Positions 20,361 through 29,822 of a stretch of DNA of 33,525 nucleotides are shown here, piece after piece. The stretch lies in the NCBI GenBank assembly GCA_032718475.1, contig JAUCBJ010001548.1, positions 1 to 33,525 on the forward strand, read 5' to 3'. Source of the DNA: Nemertoderma westbladi. Its lineage: Eukaryota; Xenacoelomorpha; Nemertodermatida; Nemertodermatidae. The notes under the pieces were generated by a model that ran no database searches, was not told the DNA's origin, and saw nothing but the letters and a program-made list of their open reading frames with translations. The stretch's first letter is position 1. Every line of letters begins with the position of its first letter. The translations under genes were made by a program, and so were the position numbers.

Positions 20361-21540
20361 AGCGTGGTGAACGATCAGTAGAGGCTGAGAAAGCGAAGGT
20401 AAGTGGCCTGTGATCAGTAAGTATGTGGAACTTTCTACCCTCGACGAAGTGTTGGAAGTGTTTAATGGAGGTGTAGATAGCTAAAAGTTCACGGTCGAAA
20501 GTGCTGTACTTCGACTCAGCAGTGGTAAGCTTCCGGGAAAAAAATGCCAGTGGTTGCCAAACTCCAGAGTTCTGTTGTTCCAGCTGTGCACCAACGGCAA
20601 TGTCGGATGCATCGGTGCTGATCCTTGTATCCCTCGTACGGCTAGGGTGTATGAGAAGGGTGGCGTTTGCAAGTGCTGATTTTGTGGCTTCAAAGGCGGA
20701 CTGACAGTTTGTGGTCCAGATTATATCTTTACCTTTGCCCTTTGTTGCTTCATGGAGTGCTGAAAGGGTGCTGGCAACATGCGGAATAAAGCGGTGATAA
20801 TAATTTATCATTCCAAGGAAACGTTGGAGTGCAAGTTTTGATTCAGGTACTGGGTAGTCGAGGATGGCAGAAACTTTGGTTGGTAGTGGAGTAATGCCTG
20901 TGGCATTGATGTTGTGTCCTAGGTATGTGAGTTCTGCTGAACCGAAAACACACTTACTCCTATTTATTACCATCCCATTGTCGAGAAGGAGGCGGAAAAC
21001 CTGTCTTAAGTGGTCTGCATGTTCCTCAGAGTTTGTACTAGCAACAAGGATGTCGTCTAGGTAAACAAATGTGAAGGGAATGCCGCGTAGGATGCCATCC
21101 ATGAGGCGCTGGAAGGCCTGCGCGGCATTTTTCAGTCCGAATGGCATCCTGAGGAACTCATAACCCGAAGGGTGTTATGATGGCAGTTTTAGCTACATCG
21201 TTGGTATGGACAGGGATGTGATAAAACCCTCGCACCAAGTCGATCTTTGAAAAAATAGTTGTGCCATCAAGACTGGCATTGAAGTCTTGTATGTGAGGGA
21301 GGGGATATCTATCATCCGTTGTGACATCATTTAGTTGGCGGAAGTCCCCACATTGGCGCCAGCCACCACCAGGTTTGGGGGCGATATGGAGGGGAGAGGA
21401 CCAAGGCAAGTTGGATTGGCGAATGATACCGAGTTCCTCCATTTTGGCAAACTCTGTTTTGGCAATTTCCAACTTCTCAGCATCGAGACGCCGAGCTCGA
21501 GAGTGAAGTGGTGGTCCTTGGGTATGGATATGGTGTTCTA
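20359..21540 (-). pseudogene. pol: Element 3 RT/RNase H fragment
   Basis: Continues the protease piece at 26162 once element 2 is removed ([10 protein letters not shown]). It holds the RT motifs SKIDLVRG and YLDDILVA and the RNase H start (STDASDIAVG, TDHRPLTFAF), then stops after SPR where the E-box array begins. A frameshift at about 21158-21166 (between TPFGL and EFLRMPFG) breaks the frame. Closely similar to element 1's pol. Confidence 0.9.
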
Positions 21541-21742
21541 TATGACGTACCGGCCAATACAGTATAGCAGTACTGCGGTAGCACGGCTGTAAAACACTAT
21601 TCTGCTGTCAGCTCAATTATATCTAATATCTATATATATATACCGGTAGGTACTGTCAAGCAACACTTAGATCCTACTCGATAATAAAGTAATACAGTAT
21701 ATCCATCATATATGATATCCCTTCACCAGGACGCACTATATA
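21541..21742 (-). repeat. 3' LTR of element 2
   Basis: 202 bp, identical to 25955-26156. In sense it starts TATATAGTGCG and ends ACGTCATA, so the termini are TAT/ATA rather than the usual TG/CA. The borders are fixed by the 5-bp target duplication. Confidence 0.9.
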
Positions 21743-21751
21743 TCTCCCCAT
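21743..21751 (-). promoter_or_regulatory. Polypurine tract of element 2
   Basis: The minus strand reads ATGGGGAGA directly before the 3' LTR start; short but correctly placed. Confidence 0.7.
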
Positions 21752-21807
21752 AACAGAAGTGGAACATAAGGTTTTATTAGGGAGGATAAAAATGGACTTT
21801 CGTTCCC

Positions 21808-24800
21808 CTACGTGTAGTGGATAGTGTTATATGGTTGCTCCTTGTCAGTTTTACTTTCAGTTTCTCTTTGGGCAATAGGTAAATGCTGTTTAACTGTCTT
21901 TGGGGATGATTTTGCTAGGTTATCGCTGTTTTGCTTGGGTTTCCACGCCGTATCAGTTACTATGTAAGGTTTAAGTCGATCGATGGAGACATTTTGGTCA
22001 CCACTTGGGGTTAATAGTTTGAAATATTTCTCGCACCGCTCGATGACCTCGAATGGTCCTTGGTAGGGAGCTTGGAGGGCTTTTCTCGCGCGGTCGATTC
22101 TTACAAAGACTTTCTCACATTTTTCTAAGGTCTTTGGGAAGTATGAACGTTGATTTTTATTCAGTGTACCATCTGTAGATTGCACAATAAACCCTAACTC
22201 GGTGATGTGGTTGTGTAATTTGTTGACATAATCTAAATTAAAGTTCATATCAGTAGGGGCCACCAAACAAGCAGGTAGTAATGCTTTTGAGCCAGTCACC
22301 AGTTCAAATGGTGAGATTCCGGTTACATGGGATTGTGTAATGCGGTAACTGAATAAAACGATTGGTAGGGATTCTAACCAGTCTTGTTTACGAGCTTTTA
22401 GGGCAGCTTTCAAAGTTCGGTGGAAACGTTCAACTTTCCCGTTTGCTTGAGGATGGTATGCTGTCATTCTTAACCGATGGAAACCTATTAATTTGGAGAG
22501 GTCGGACATCAACTCAGACTCAAACTGGCCGCCGCGGTCTGTGGTGATGTATAGAGGAACACCGAATCTGCAGAACCATGTTTCAACAAAGGCTGTGGCT
22601 GTTGCAGCTGCGGTAATATATATAACCGGAGTGGCTTCAGCCCATCCTGTATGTCTGTCTATAAACGTTACTACATATGGGTATGGATGATTATCTGTAG
22701 GTAGTGGACCTACAATGTCGGAATGTATGTGTGAAAACCGTGGGGCTAGAGGGAATGGTTTCAATGGGGCTTTTATATGTTGGGTTATCTTTGATTGCTG
22801 GCATGGGATACAGCTACGACACCAGCTTGTTATATCTCTCCTCGCATTGTTCCATATGAATCGGTCTGTGATCAGACGGATAGTGGTTTTAATGCCTGGA
22901 TGTGCTAAGTTATGAATCTCATAGAAAACCTCCTTCTTAAATGATTCTGGAATAATTGGCCGGGGATATGTAGTTGAAATATCACATATTACATCCCTCC
23001 CGCATGCAGTTTTAAATATCTTAATATCAAATGGGTGTTTATCTGACAGAAGATCTGTGTCTTCCTTCTGGGCATTTGCAATGTCATCTAAACCAAATGG
23101 GTCAATGTATGTTGAGTTCACATGTCGAGAGAGTGTATCCGCGACTATATTAGAATTTCCTGGGATATATTCTACTTTATCAATAAATTCAGCCAATAAG
23201 GACAGTTGACGGTTTTGGCGTGGGGATAGACTCTCGGGTTTATTGAATGCGCCGATTATTGGTTTGTGGTCTGTATATAAAATAACGTTTCTTCCCTCTA
23301 ACAAGGATCGGAAATGGACAGTACTGTCGTATGCAGCTAAGAGTTCACGCTCATAGGTTGATAATAGAGATTCTTTAGGAGTGAGCCTACGCGAGAAGAA
23401 ACTAAGAGGAACTGAATCTTCTGTGGATCGTATTTCGTGAACGGCTCCACCAATAGCAAACTTTGAAGCATCAGTTGTTAGTGATAATGGACAATCGCCC
23501 TTGGAAGGGTGGTGTAATAAAACAGCATTGGCCAAAGCAGTTTTAAGTTTATCGTAGGCCGCTGAATGTTCTGGGAGCCACTCATTAGCTTTAAAATCGC
23601 ATTGTTGTTTTTTACGTTTATTAGGTTGTGTAGATGTTAATAAAGTTTGTAAAGGGTGACTAATTTCACTAAATGCTGGGATAAATCTACGGTAGAAATT
23701 GAACATCCCAATAACCCTGCGTAAGTCATTGTAACTACGAGGTTCTGGAATTGAGTTCAATGCAGTGACTCTTTCAGGGGGAGGTAAAATACCATCTGCA
23801 AACACCCGAAATCCAAGAAATGTAATTTCAGTTTTGCACCATTCGCACTTGGTAAAGTTTATTTTTAAGTTGTTGTTATGCAGTCTTTCAAATATGAGTC
23901 GCAAATGTTTATAATGAGTGTCTTTATCAGTACTGTGTACTAGAATATCGTCCATGTATAGAATAACAAATGATAAATCACCTAGAGATTCATTCATTTT
24001 GCGTTGGAATGTTTGCCCAGCATTACACAGGCCATAGGGCATCCTAGTAAATTCAAATAGACCGAATGGTGTTGTAACTGCTGTCTTAGGAACATCTTCC
24101 TCTGACATTGCAATTTGGTTGTAGGCCCTGACTAAGTCTATTCGGCTGAAAATTCTAGAACCTTGTAACTGTGAAGTGAAGTGCTGAATGTGAGGTAATG
24201 GGTATCTATCAGGTTTAGTTATTCTGTTTAGTGCTCTATAGTCGCCACACGGACGCCATTGGTCTTTTTTATTTGCTTTAGGGGCCATATGAAGAGGCGA
24301 GGCCCAGGGACTTTTGGAAGGGCGAATAATTCCCCGTTCCTGTAAGTCTGTAAAAACTTGTTTTGCAGCTGCTAATTTCTGTCCATTTAGCTGCCGTGGT
24401 TTGGCTGCAATTGGTGGGCTATCTCCTGTTATTATTCGATGAGTAGTATTTGATGCAGGATTACTGGAGAATGCTGAATCTTGGTCAAATAAGTCAGCAA
24501 AATCTTTCAATAGTGTATCTATATTTCCATCTGAGTGACTTAATTCAACTTTGTATACCGATTGTGTCTCGGATGCCTCGACAAAAGATACTGTACTCCG
24601 TATTTTTGTAGTTCCATCTATTATTTCACGGTTTTTACAGTCTAAAAGCATATCATAATTAGAAAGAAAATCAATTCCAATAATATTATCCCTCACATCC
24701 GCTACAAAAAATTTCCAAGGAAATTTGCGTCTTAATATTGATAGTTGTAGGTTTACTTTACCGTATACTGTTATAGGGGTACCGCTAGCAGCGCACAGTT

Positions 24801-24987
24801 GTACTGGTGTTGATTCCCATATAAACTGTTTAACAGGTTCGGGTCGTAATATACAAACTTGAGATCCTGTATCTATTAAAAATGGTAGTTTGTGTTCTAT
24901 TTCGCATACTGAGTTAGAGATTGCTGCGGTAGTTTTAAATATGGCAGCGCCCTCAGCGCTCGCAGCCGCTGCACTGAGGGCTGCTAG
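21808..24987 (-). CDS. pol: Element 2 pol polyprotein
   Basis: About 1059 codons entered by a -1 shift at the gag stop; the frame is open from 25056. Domains: protease (LIDTGSQVCI, then GIDFLSNYDML), reverse transcriptase with RIDLVRAY and YMDD (Met where elements 1 and 3 have Leu), RNase H (TTDASKFAIG, YERELLA, TDHKPI), integrase zinc domain (HNLAHPGIKT...CRSCIPC), integrase core (HSDIVGPL, TTDRGGQF, NGKVERFH) and a GPF motif. No internal stops. The size matches element 1's pol, but the protein sequence is clearly different, so it is another family of the same clade. Confidence 0.95.
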   Translation of the reverse strand, partial: LAALSAAAASAEGAAIFKTTAAISNSVCEIEHKLPFLIDTGSQVCILRPEPVKQFIWESTPVQLCAASGTPITVYGKVNLQLSILRRKFPWKFFVADVRDNIIGIDFLSNYDMLLDCKNREIIDGTTKIRSTVSFVEASETQSVYKVELSHSDGNIDTLLKDFADLFDQDSAFSSNPASNTTHRIITGDSPPIAAKPRQLNGQKLAAAKQVFTDLQERGIIRPSKSPWASPLHMAPKANKKDQWRPCGDYRALNRITKPDRYPLPHIQHFTSQLQGSRIFSRIDLVRAYNQIAMSEEDVPKTAVTTPFGLFEFTRMPYGLCNAGQTFQRKMNESLGDLSFVILYMDDILVHSTDKDTHYKHLRLIFERLHNNNLKINFTKCEWCKTEITFLGFRVFADGILPPPERVTALNSIPEPRSYNDLRRVIGMFNFYRRFIPAFSEISHPLQTLLTSTQPNKRKKQQCDFKANEWLPEHSAAYDKLKTALANAVLLHHPSKGDCPLSLTTDASKFAIGGAVHEIRSTEDSVPLSFFSRRLTPKESLLSTYERELLAAYDSTVHFRSLLEGRNVILYTDHKPIIGAFNKPESLSPRQNRQLSLLAEFIDKVEYIPGNSNIVADTLSRHVNSTYIDPFGLDDIANAQKEDTDLLSDKHPFDIKIFKTACGRDVICDISTTYPRPIIPESFKKEVFYEIHNLAHPGIKTTIRLITDRFIWNNARRDITSWCRSCIPCQQSKITQHIKAPLKPFPLAPRFSHIHSDIVGPLPTDNHPYPYVVTFIDRHTGWAEATPVIYITAAATATAFVETWFCRFGVPLYITTDRGGQFESELMSDLSKLIGFHRLRMTAYHPQANGKVERFHRTLKAALKARKQDWLESLPIVLFSYRITQSHVTGISPFELVTGSKALLPACLVAPTDMNFNLDYVNKLHNHITELGFIVQSTDGTLNKNQRSYFPKTLEKCEKVFVRIDRARKALQAPYQGPFEVIERCEKYFKLLTPSGDQNVSIDRLKPYIVTDTAWKPKQNSDNLAKSSPKTVKQHLPIAQRETESKTDKEQPYNTIHYT

Positions 24988-24993
24988 TTTTCC
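24949..24993 (-). promoter_or_regulatory. Gag-pol -1 frameshift signal, element 2
   Basis: On the minus strand G GAA AAC (24993-24987) is in gag phase and directly followed by the gag stop TAG. A -1 slip gives AAA then CTA GCA in the pol frame. After a 5-base spacer there is a perfect 8-bp stem, GCCCTCAG with CTGAGGGC (plus 24974-24981 and 24949-24956), whose loop holds a smaller GCAG/CTGC hairpin. GGAAAAC is not a fully canonical heptamer at the P site. Confidence 0.75.
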
Positions 24994-25868
24994 GGTCGAC
25001 TCGGTGAGTTTGGTCGCGATTGTGGGCGGGATGACGGGTCTATAGTTGTGGGTTTCTTACCCGGCCAACGACACCATGGTTTACAACGTTTAGCCCGTTC
25101 CCCATAGTATATGTGAAATCTACAAACCTTAGGTTTTTGGCCCTCTGAGAATGGATAAATCGTACCAGAAACGCCCACAGCTCCGGCATGGTTGTGGTTA
25201 CTCGACCGTGAGTTGTATGGTTGTTGATTTTGGGTGGGTGGTGGTCGATAAACAGCAGTAGCTCCGAGGGTAGGGAGTGGTGTTTGGACGTTCTGTTGGT
25301 TTGTGAATTGCAGGATGGTGTCTGCAAGTTTAGCGAAGTCCTCTGGAGGAAGATTCATATGACCGAGTAATGTTGAACGAGCTGATGAAGGAAGAGCTTG
25401 TAACAGTTTATGTCTTACAACATCATCGTCCGCGGTAAGTTGACATTCTGCCATCTTGCGTTTAATTCTCATGTAGACTAGCGAGGGTTTTTGCCCTTCC
25501 ATGGATACTTGGCCAAGCGCTTCTTCTAACAACTCTGACTTAGTTTTCTGATATAATTGTAGGATGATTGATTTAATTTCGCTGTAAGATGTAACTTCCG
25601 GTGTTATATTTAGAGCTACGTCTTCCGGAAGGTTGGCCATAACGTGGTGAAATTGGGTTTGCTCGTTCGTTACTCCTGCCAGGACAAAGTGCGATTCAAT
25701 CGTACGGAACCAAATCGTCGGATTTGACCGATAGAACACGGGTGGCTTTACTGCCACACGTGACACGTCCAAGAGTGCAGACATGCTGCCGCCGCCGCTA
25801 TTATTTTGATTACTGGAGTCTTGAAACGGTGGTGGTTTGATCGTATTCGTATCGCTTCCGGTAGCCAT
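24984..25868 (-). CDS. gag: Element 2 Gag
   Basis: 294 residues from ATG 25868. A Ser/Gly/Asn-rich N-terminus leads into VKPPVFYRSNPTIWFRTIES, the CsRn1-type Gag core, then a capsid-like helical region. A Gln/Pro/Asn-rich linker precedes a CHCC knuckle (CRFHIYYGERAKRC...C) and a Ser/Arg/Pro-rich basic tail. The stop is TAG, immediately after the slip site. Confidence 0.95.
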   Translation of the reverse strand: MATGSDTNTIKPPPFQDSSNQNNSGGGSMSALLDVSRVAVKPPVFYRSNPTIWFRTIESHFVLAGVTNEQTQFHHVMANLPEDVALNITPEVTSYSEIKSIILQLYQKTKSELLEEALGQVSMEGQKPSLVYMRIKRKMAECQLTADDDVVRHKLLQALPSSARSTLLGHMNLPPEDFAKLADTILQFTNQQNVQTPLPTLGATAVYRPPPTQNQQPYNSRSSNHNHAGAVGVSGTIYPFSEGQKPKVCRFHIYYGERAKRCKPWCRWPGKKPTTIDPSSRPQSRPNSPSRPEN

Positions 25869-25937
25869 GTTATAATTTACAGAATTTATTTCAGTACATT
25901 AATGTATTTATTAATTAAAAATGGTCAGAATAATTCA

Positions 25938-25953
25938 ATTGTCCGGGTCACCA
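25938..25953 (-). promoter_or_regulatory. Primer-binding site of element 2
   Basis: The minus strand reads TGGTGACCCGGACAAT, one base after the 5' LTR. The first 13 bases equal element 1's site, so the same tRNA (Trp-like) is inferred. Confidence 0.85.
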
Positions 25954-25954
25954 A

Positions 25955-26156
25955 TATGACGTACCGGCCAATACAGTATAGCAGTACTGCGGTAGCACGG
26001 CTGTAAAACACTATTCTGCTGTCAGCTCAATTATATCTAATATCTATATATATATACCGGTAGGTACTGTCAAGCAACACTTAGATCCTACTCGATAATA
26101 AAGTAATACAGTATATCCATCATATATGATATCCCTTCACCAGGACGCACTATATA
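25955..26156 (-). repeat. 5' LTR of element 2
   Basis: 202 bp, identical to 21541-21742. Next to it, TTCTA at 26157-26161 is the target duplication. Confidence 0.95.
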
Positions 26157-26161
26157 TTCTA

Positions 26162-26618
26162 CACCATGTTTGTTTGTCGCGTCTGCGTAGAAGCATGGTA
26201 CCAAAAGTTCAGGGACTCATCAATGATCTTGTCGAAGGGATTACCAGAGACGGAGTGGATGTCTGAGATAGATGGCTGTATGTGGGATTCCTTGGAAAGG
26301 GGTCGTTGTCAGCAGTTTCAAGTCGAGGAGGCGACGCCCAGTCATGTCGATTGCCAAGTGGTTGTCCGCAAAGAAATCTGCACCGAGGATAGGTTGTGAA
26401 ACTTCAGCAAGGCGAAACTTGTGGATGAAGGATCGACGACCGAGTAGGAGAGGGATGTCCCGTGAACCCCAGGTGTGGATGATGGTTGAGTTTGCAGCTT
26501 CAAGTGGATCTGTGCATGCGTTGTACCGCTTTTCATATGCAGATGCAGGGTAAACTGAGTAATCTGCACCACAGTCTACGAGGTAGTGGCGACCAGAGCG
26601 GCGGTCACAAACCGTCAT
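26162..26618 (-). pseudogene. pol: Element 3 protease fragment
   Basis: Aligns with element 1's protease ([11 protein letters not shown]). The catalytic triplet reads DCG (HYLVDCGADYSVYPAS) where DSG or DTG is expected. A frameshift near 26225-26245 separates it from the following FPELLVPCF-like segment, which runs to the element 2 insertion. Inactive. Confidence 0.85.
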
Positions 26619-27422
26619 CGTGTTTCTTTTCGTCGTTGGAGGGTGGCCGACCGTAGAGACGCCTAGCAGTCGGCCTTGGAGTTTCCCGGGGCTTTGAGGT
26701 AGTCAATGTTTGTACTAGTTTGCGTAGTGGGCAATCCCCTTGTTTACAGTTCCGTGCTTTCTCTCCAAATTTTACGTGGTAGAAACAAAGGCTGTGTGTA
26801 GTGGTCGTTAGGTGAGGTGGGGCGAAATGGGCAGCATTGATGCTGGATGGACCGAGTTCGAGACATCCAGCCTCGATAATGTGGTCTGCCTCTGTTGCTA
26901 GTTTTTCGAGGTCTGTAGTTCCATATCCAGCAAGGATGCGACACACTTCAGTAGGAATTTGGGCCATGAATAGAGCGCGAAAAATTGTCTCAGGGTCACT
27001 GTTCAGGGAACGCATGTGTCGTAGCAGACCCGATGGTGTTCGGTCTCCAAGGCCAGAAAATGACAGCAGTGCGTTGTCTCTCGCTGCTTGCGTTGTTCCA
27101 AATGCTTTTATCAGGGCAATCTTGAGAGCCTCATAGCGTTCATTAGCGGGAGGATCGAGGATGAGGGCACGAACTTCTTTTGCGGTTGCATTATCAAGGG
27201 AAGCTACTAAATAGTTGAACTTGGTCTTGTCAGCAGTGATCGGTGGAGTAAGTGTCTCAAATTGCGCCTCCACTCGAGTGAACCAGATTTCTGGATCAGA
27301 GGTCCAAAAAGTAGGTAGTTTGACTGACACAGATGTGATTGTTGGAGTGGATCGGTGACGGGTTGTGCCTGTGCTAAGCAGTTGAGGGCCTCGGCGATGA
27401 GCAGAATGTCGTTGGGATCCAT
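26605..27422 (-). pseudogene. gag: Element 3 Gag, frameshifted
   Basis: ATG 27422 opens MDPNDILLIAEALNCLAQAQ; a one-base-equivalent shift at about 27345-27357 moves the frame to SVKLPTFWTSDPEIWFTRVE. It then runs to a CHCC knuckle (CFYHVKFGEKARNC...C, with four residues before the last Cys instead of three). The open frame extending right to 27582 is the antisense-side LINE tail and not part of Gag. Confidence 0.85.
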
Positions 27423-27465
27423 CTGTTGCTTCCCAGTGTGCAGGGTGTGTCAGCGAGTAAAGTTC

Positions 27466-27479
27466 TTGATCGTCCGGGT
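27466..27479 (-). promoter_or_regulatory. Element 3 primer site, distal half
   Basis: The minus strand reads ACCCGGACGATCAA, matching the inner part of the element 1 and 2 primer sites. The TGGTGACCC half lies at 28433-28441 on the other side of the LINE, with GGGT (plus) duplicated. Confidence 0.8.
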
Positions 27480-28432
27480 AATAATTTTTGGAAAGAGGAG
27501 AAGACCACCCAGGCAATATAGCACTTACGGGGGCCCGAAAATTGAAATTATCGGTCAAAGTGGCAAAAATCTTGAAAATCAATATCCATTAATCGAACTG
27601 AAAAAATATTTGGGGTTGGCGAATCTACTAGAGATTGAGGTAATGAGTTCCATACAGGCACCACCCTATTAGAAAAAAAGTATTTTGAGATTAAAAGACG
27701 TGAATGGGAAACAAGTAATTTGTGAGAATGACCCCTAAGCCCAGGTCTACCTGTATAAGAAAAATATTTATCAAAACACAAATCAACTAAATTTCTCTCA
27801 ATTTTATACACCATCTTTAAATCAAAAATTATGCGCCTAACTTCCAATGGTTTTAACTTAAGAAACTGCAGTCGATCTACGTAGGTCATATATGGTAGTT
27901 TGCAACGGGCAAACAATCTGCGGGTGAAGTACTTTTGGACACGTTCGACCAAATCAATTGTACATTTATGATGAGGAGACCAAATGTAAGTACAATATTC
28001 CACTAAAGGACGAATATATGCTTTGTAAGCCGTAATAAGGGCAGATCGATTTGCAGTACGGAAGCACCGAAATATCATATTGGTTATTTTATTTGCTTTG
28101 GCGGCTTGCTCCCTACAGTACACATTAAATTTCAAGTCAGGGCACATAATCATTCCTAGATCCTTGCCATCCATGCATTCCAATTTTAAACCACTTAAAA
28201 AGTAAGGGTTTTCAGGGTTATTTAGTCCTAAGTAAAGCACTTGACACTTATGACTAGCTACGTTAAGTTGCCATGTATTAGACCAGGACGACAAAGCACC
28301 CAAAGAATCACATAAATTAATATAATTAGAAGACGGTGCATAAATCTTTACATCATCAGCGTATAATTTACAGCACACACCATTAATTCCAATTAAATCA
28401 GGTAAGTCGTTTATAAAAATCACGAATAAACT
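27480..28432 (-). mobile_element. 5'-truncated LINE (CR1/Jockey group) inserted in the element 3 primer site
   Basis: A 953-bp fragment encoding the last part of a non-LTR reverse transcriptase (frame 28432-27548): SLFVIFINDLPDL, the catalytic YADD (LYADDVKIYA), WQLN, and the C-terminal block with PLVEYCTYIWSP, VQKYFTRRL, RRIIFDLKMVYKI and FFSNRVVPVWNSLP. The N-terminal RT and the endonuclease are absent, as is usual after target-primed reverse transcription. Flanked by GGGT on the plus strand (27476-27479 and 28433-28436). Confidence 0.9.
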
Positions 28433-28441
28433 GGGTCACCA
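28433..28441 (-). promoter_or_regulatory. Element 3 primer site, proximal half
   Basis: TGGTGACCC on the minus strand, directly after the LTR end; continued at 27479 once the LINE is removed. Confidence 0.8.
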
Positions 28442-28712
28442 GTTTAGCGTGAGCTAAATTATGTTCTAATACTTTGTTGTTTATTGTATATGGTGTACAA
28501 TTAGTATATTCAAATGTCAAGTCGTAATTATAAATATACGCTAATGTACAGAGATTCCAGAGAACTGGTTTATTGTGTAACCAACGTGACTTATTACACA
28601 CAATGTCACTATTACAGTATATAGTATCTAATTGTTCTTGTTGTTATGTTGCTAAGCAACATTCTTAGTTATTCTTTGTTCTGTTATCCTGGCTCGTTCC
28701 AGGGTTGCCACA
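28442..28712 (-). repeat. 5' LTR of element 3 (outer border tentative)
   Basis: Placed by the primer site at its inner edge. In sense it would start TGTGGCAACC (28712) and contains AATAAA; it ends GCTAAAC. No second copy is in the window, so the outer border rests only on the TGT start. Confidence 0.55.
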
Positions 28713-28744
28713 GGGGTTCTGGTTTCGATGAAATATATACGAGT

Positions 28745-29750
28745 TGCACCAAGCGTATCAAACTTGTATTTTTCGGTGCTGTGTTCAATTTTTGGTGCTA
28801 GCACGAATTTTTGAAAATCCATTCAATGGATAAAATAGCTTGTGACAATTTATTTCTTGCGTTTTGGAGGTTTATGGCTGTTCTGAATTCAATGGAATAT
28901 ATAATTATCGAACTAGACATCTCAAACTTGTATTTTTCGGAAGTGGGTGCAAAATGTGGTGCTAGCACCAAATTTTGAAAATCAATAAATATATCAATTG
29001 ATTGTGTCACCTTGTTTCTTGCGTTATACGGGTTTGTGAGGGTTCTGAATTCAATGGAATCAGTAAAAATTTCATAAGAGTTTTCAAACTTGTATTTTTC
29101 GCCGGTGGGTGAAAATTGTTGTGCCAGCACCAAATTTTGGAAAATAAGCAAATTTATCAGTAGATAATTCACCTTGTTTCTTGCGTTATACGGGTTTATG
29201 AGGGTCTTGAATCCGATGGAATCAATAAAAACAGCACTGGACATCGCAAACTTGTACTTTTTGGTGATGGGTACGAAATTTGGTGCTAGCACCAAAATTT
29301 GCCAAATTACGCCGAAAAATACAAGTATCAATGATCTGGCATATTGGAAATGTATTCCATCAGAATCAGCGCCCTGGAAAACCTATAAATGTGAATTTAT
29401 AGCATCGTATAAGTGAATTAAAAATTTTGTGTTCTAACTGAAAAGTGCTGGTTACTTGTTTTTTTTCATTTTTTTCCTACGAAGCGAGGACTAAACAGCC
29501 ATTTATAGTAATCATATCATTTTTAAATATTTTACAATGTATTTTGCGCCCCAGAAAACCTGTATTGAAAAACAATTAGCCGAAAAATGTAACTTTCAAA
29601 TTTTGTGAAAATTGTGCACTACTTGTAATTTTGGTGCTGCAATATAACCACCGCAGTAAATTTTTTCGAAATTTTTTTTTTCGGTCGGATCCAGACTACT
29701 GATACCTACGTACAAACAAAAAATCAGACATTTTCGTAAAAATTTGTAGA
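28745..29750. repeat. Dispersed 162-bp-unit repeat, copy 2
   Basis: Four tandem units (CAAACTTGTA at 28759, 28923, 29085, 29247; steps 164, 162, 162) followed by the same tail as at 12319-13011. One unit carries an 18-bp palindrome TTTGGTGCTAGCACCAAA (29279-29296). The minus frame 29331-28798 stays open for 177 codons because the unit is 54 codons. It is followed by 23 consecutive G (29758-29780). Confidence 0.85.
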
Positions 29751-29822
29751 TTTTAGAGGGGGGGGGGGGGGGGGGGGGGGTCAATATGACCCCCTCCCGG
29801 TATTTGTACAGCATTTTATAGC

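Larger units (their letters stand above)
21541..26156 (-). mobile_element. Element 2: intact CsRn1-type Gypsy element nested in element 3
   Basis: 4616 bp with two identical 202-bp LTRs (offset 4414), a primer site, gag, pol with a frameshift signal, and a polypurine tract. It is flanked by TTCTA on the plus strand at 21536-21540 and 26157-26161 (TAGAA in sense). Removing it rejoins GTAGAA-CAC in element 3 pol, giving HGVEHH as in element 1. Identical LTRs and open genes indicate a recent, possibly active copy. Confidence 0.95.
20359..28712 (-). mobile_element. Element 3: old CsRn1-type Gypsy element, interrupted twice
   Basis: Pieces in order from the right: LTR (28442-28712), primer site split by a LINE (28433-28441 and 27466-27479), gag (27422-26605), protease (26618-26162), reverse transcriptase and part of RNase H (21540-20359). 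Element 2 (21541-26156) and the LINE (27480-28432) are later inserts. The distal RNase H end, the integrase and the 3' LTR are missing; the break is at the E-box array. Several frameshifts show it is dead. Confidence 0.85.

Noticed and set aside
26605-27582. 325-residue Gag-like ORF starting in the LINE tail
   Set aside because: The first 60 or so codons read LINE tail and leader sequence; the true Gag start is 27422 with a later frameshift.
28398-28601. 67-residue minus ORF right of the LINE
   Set aside because: It spans the LINE junction and the LTR of element 3 in a third frame; no motif.
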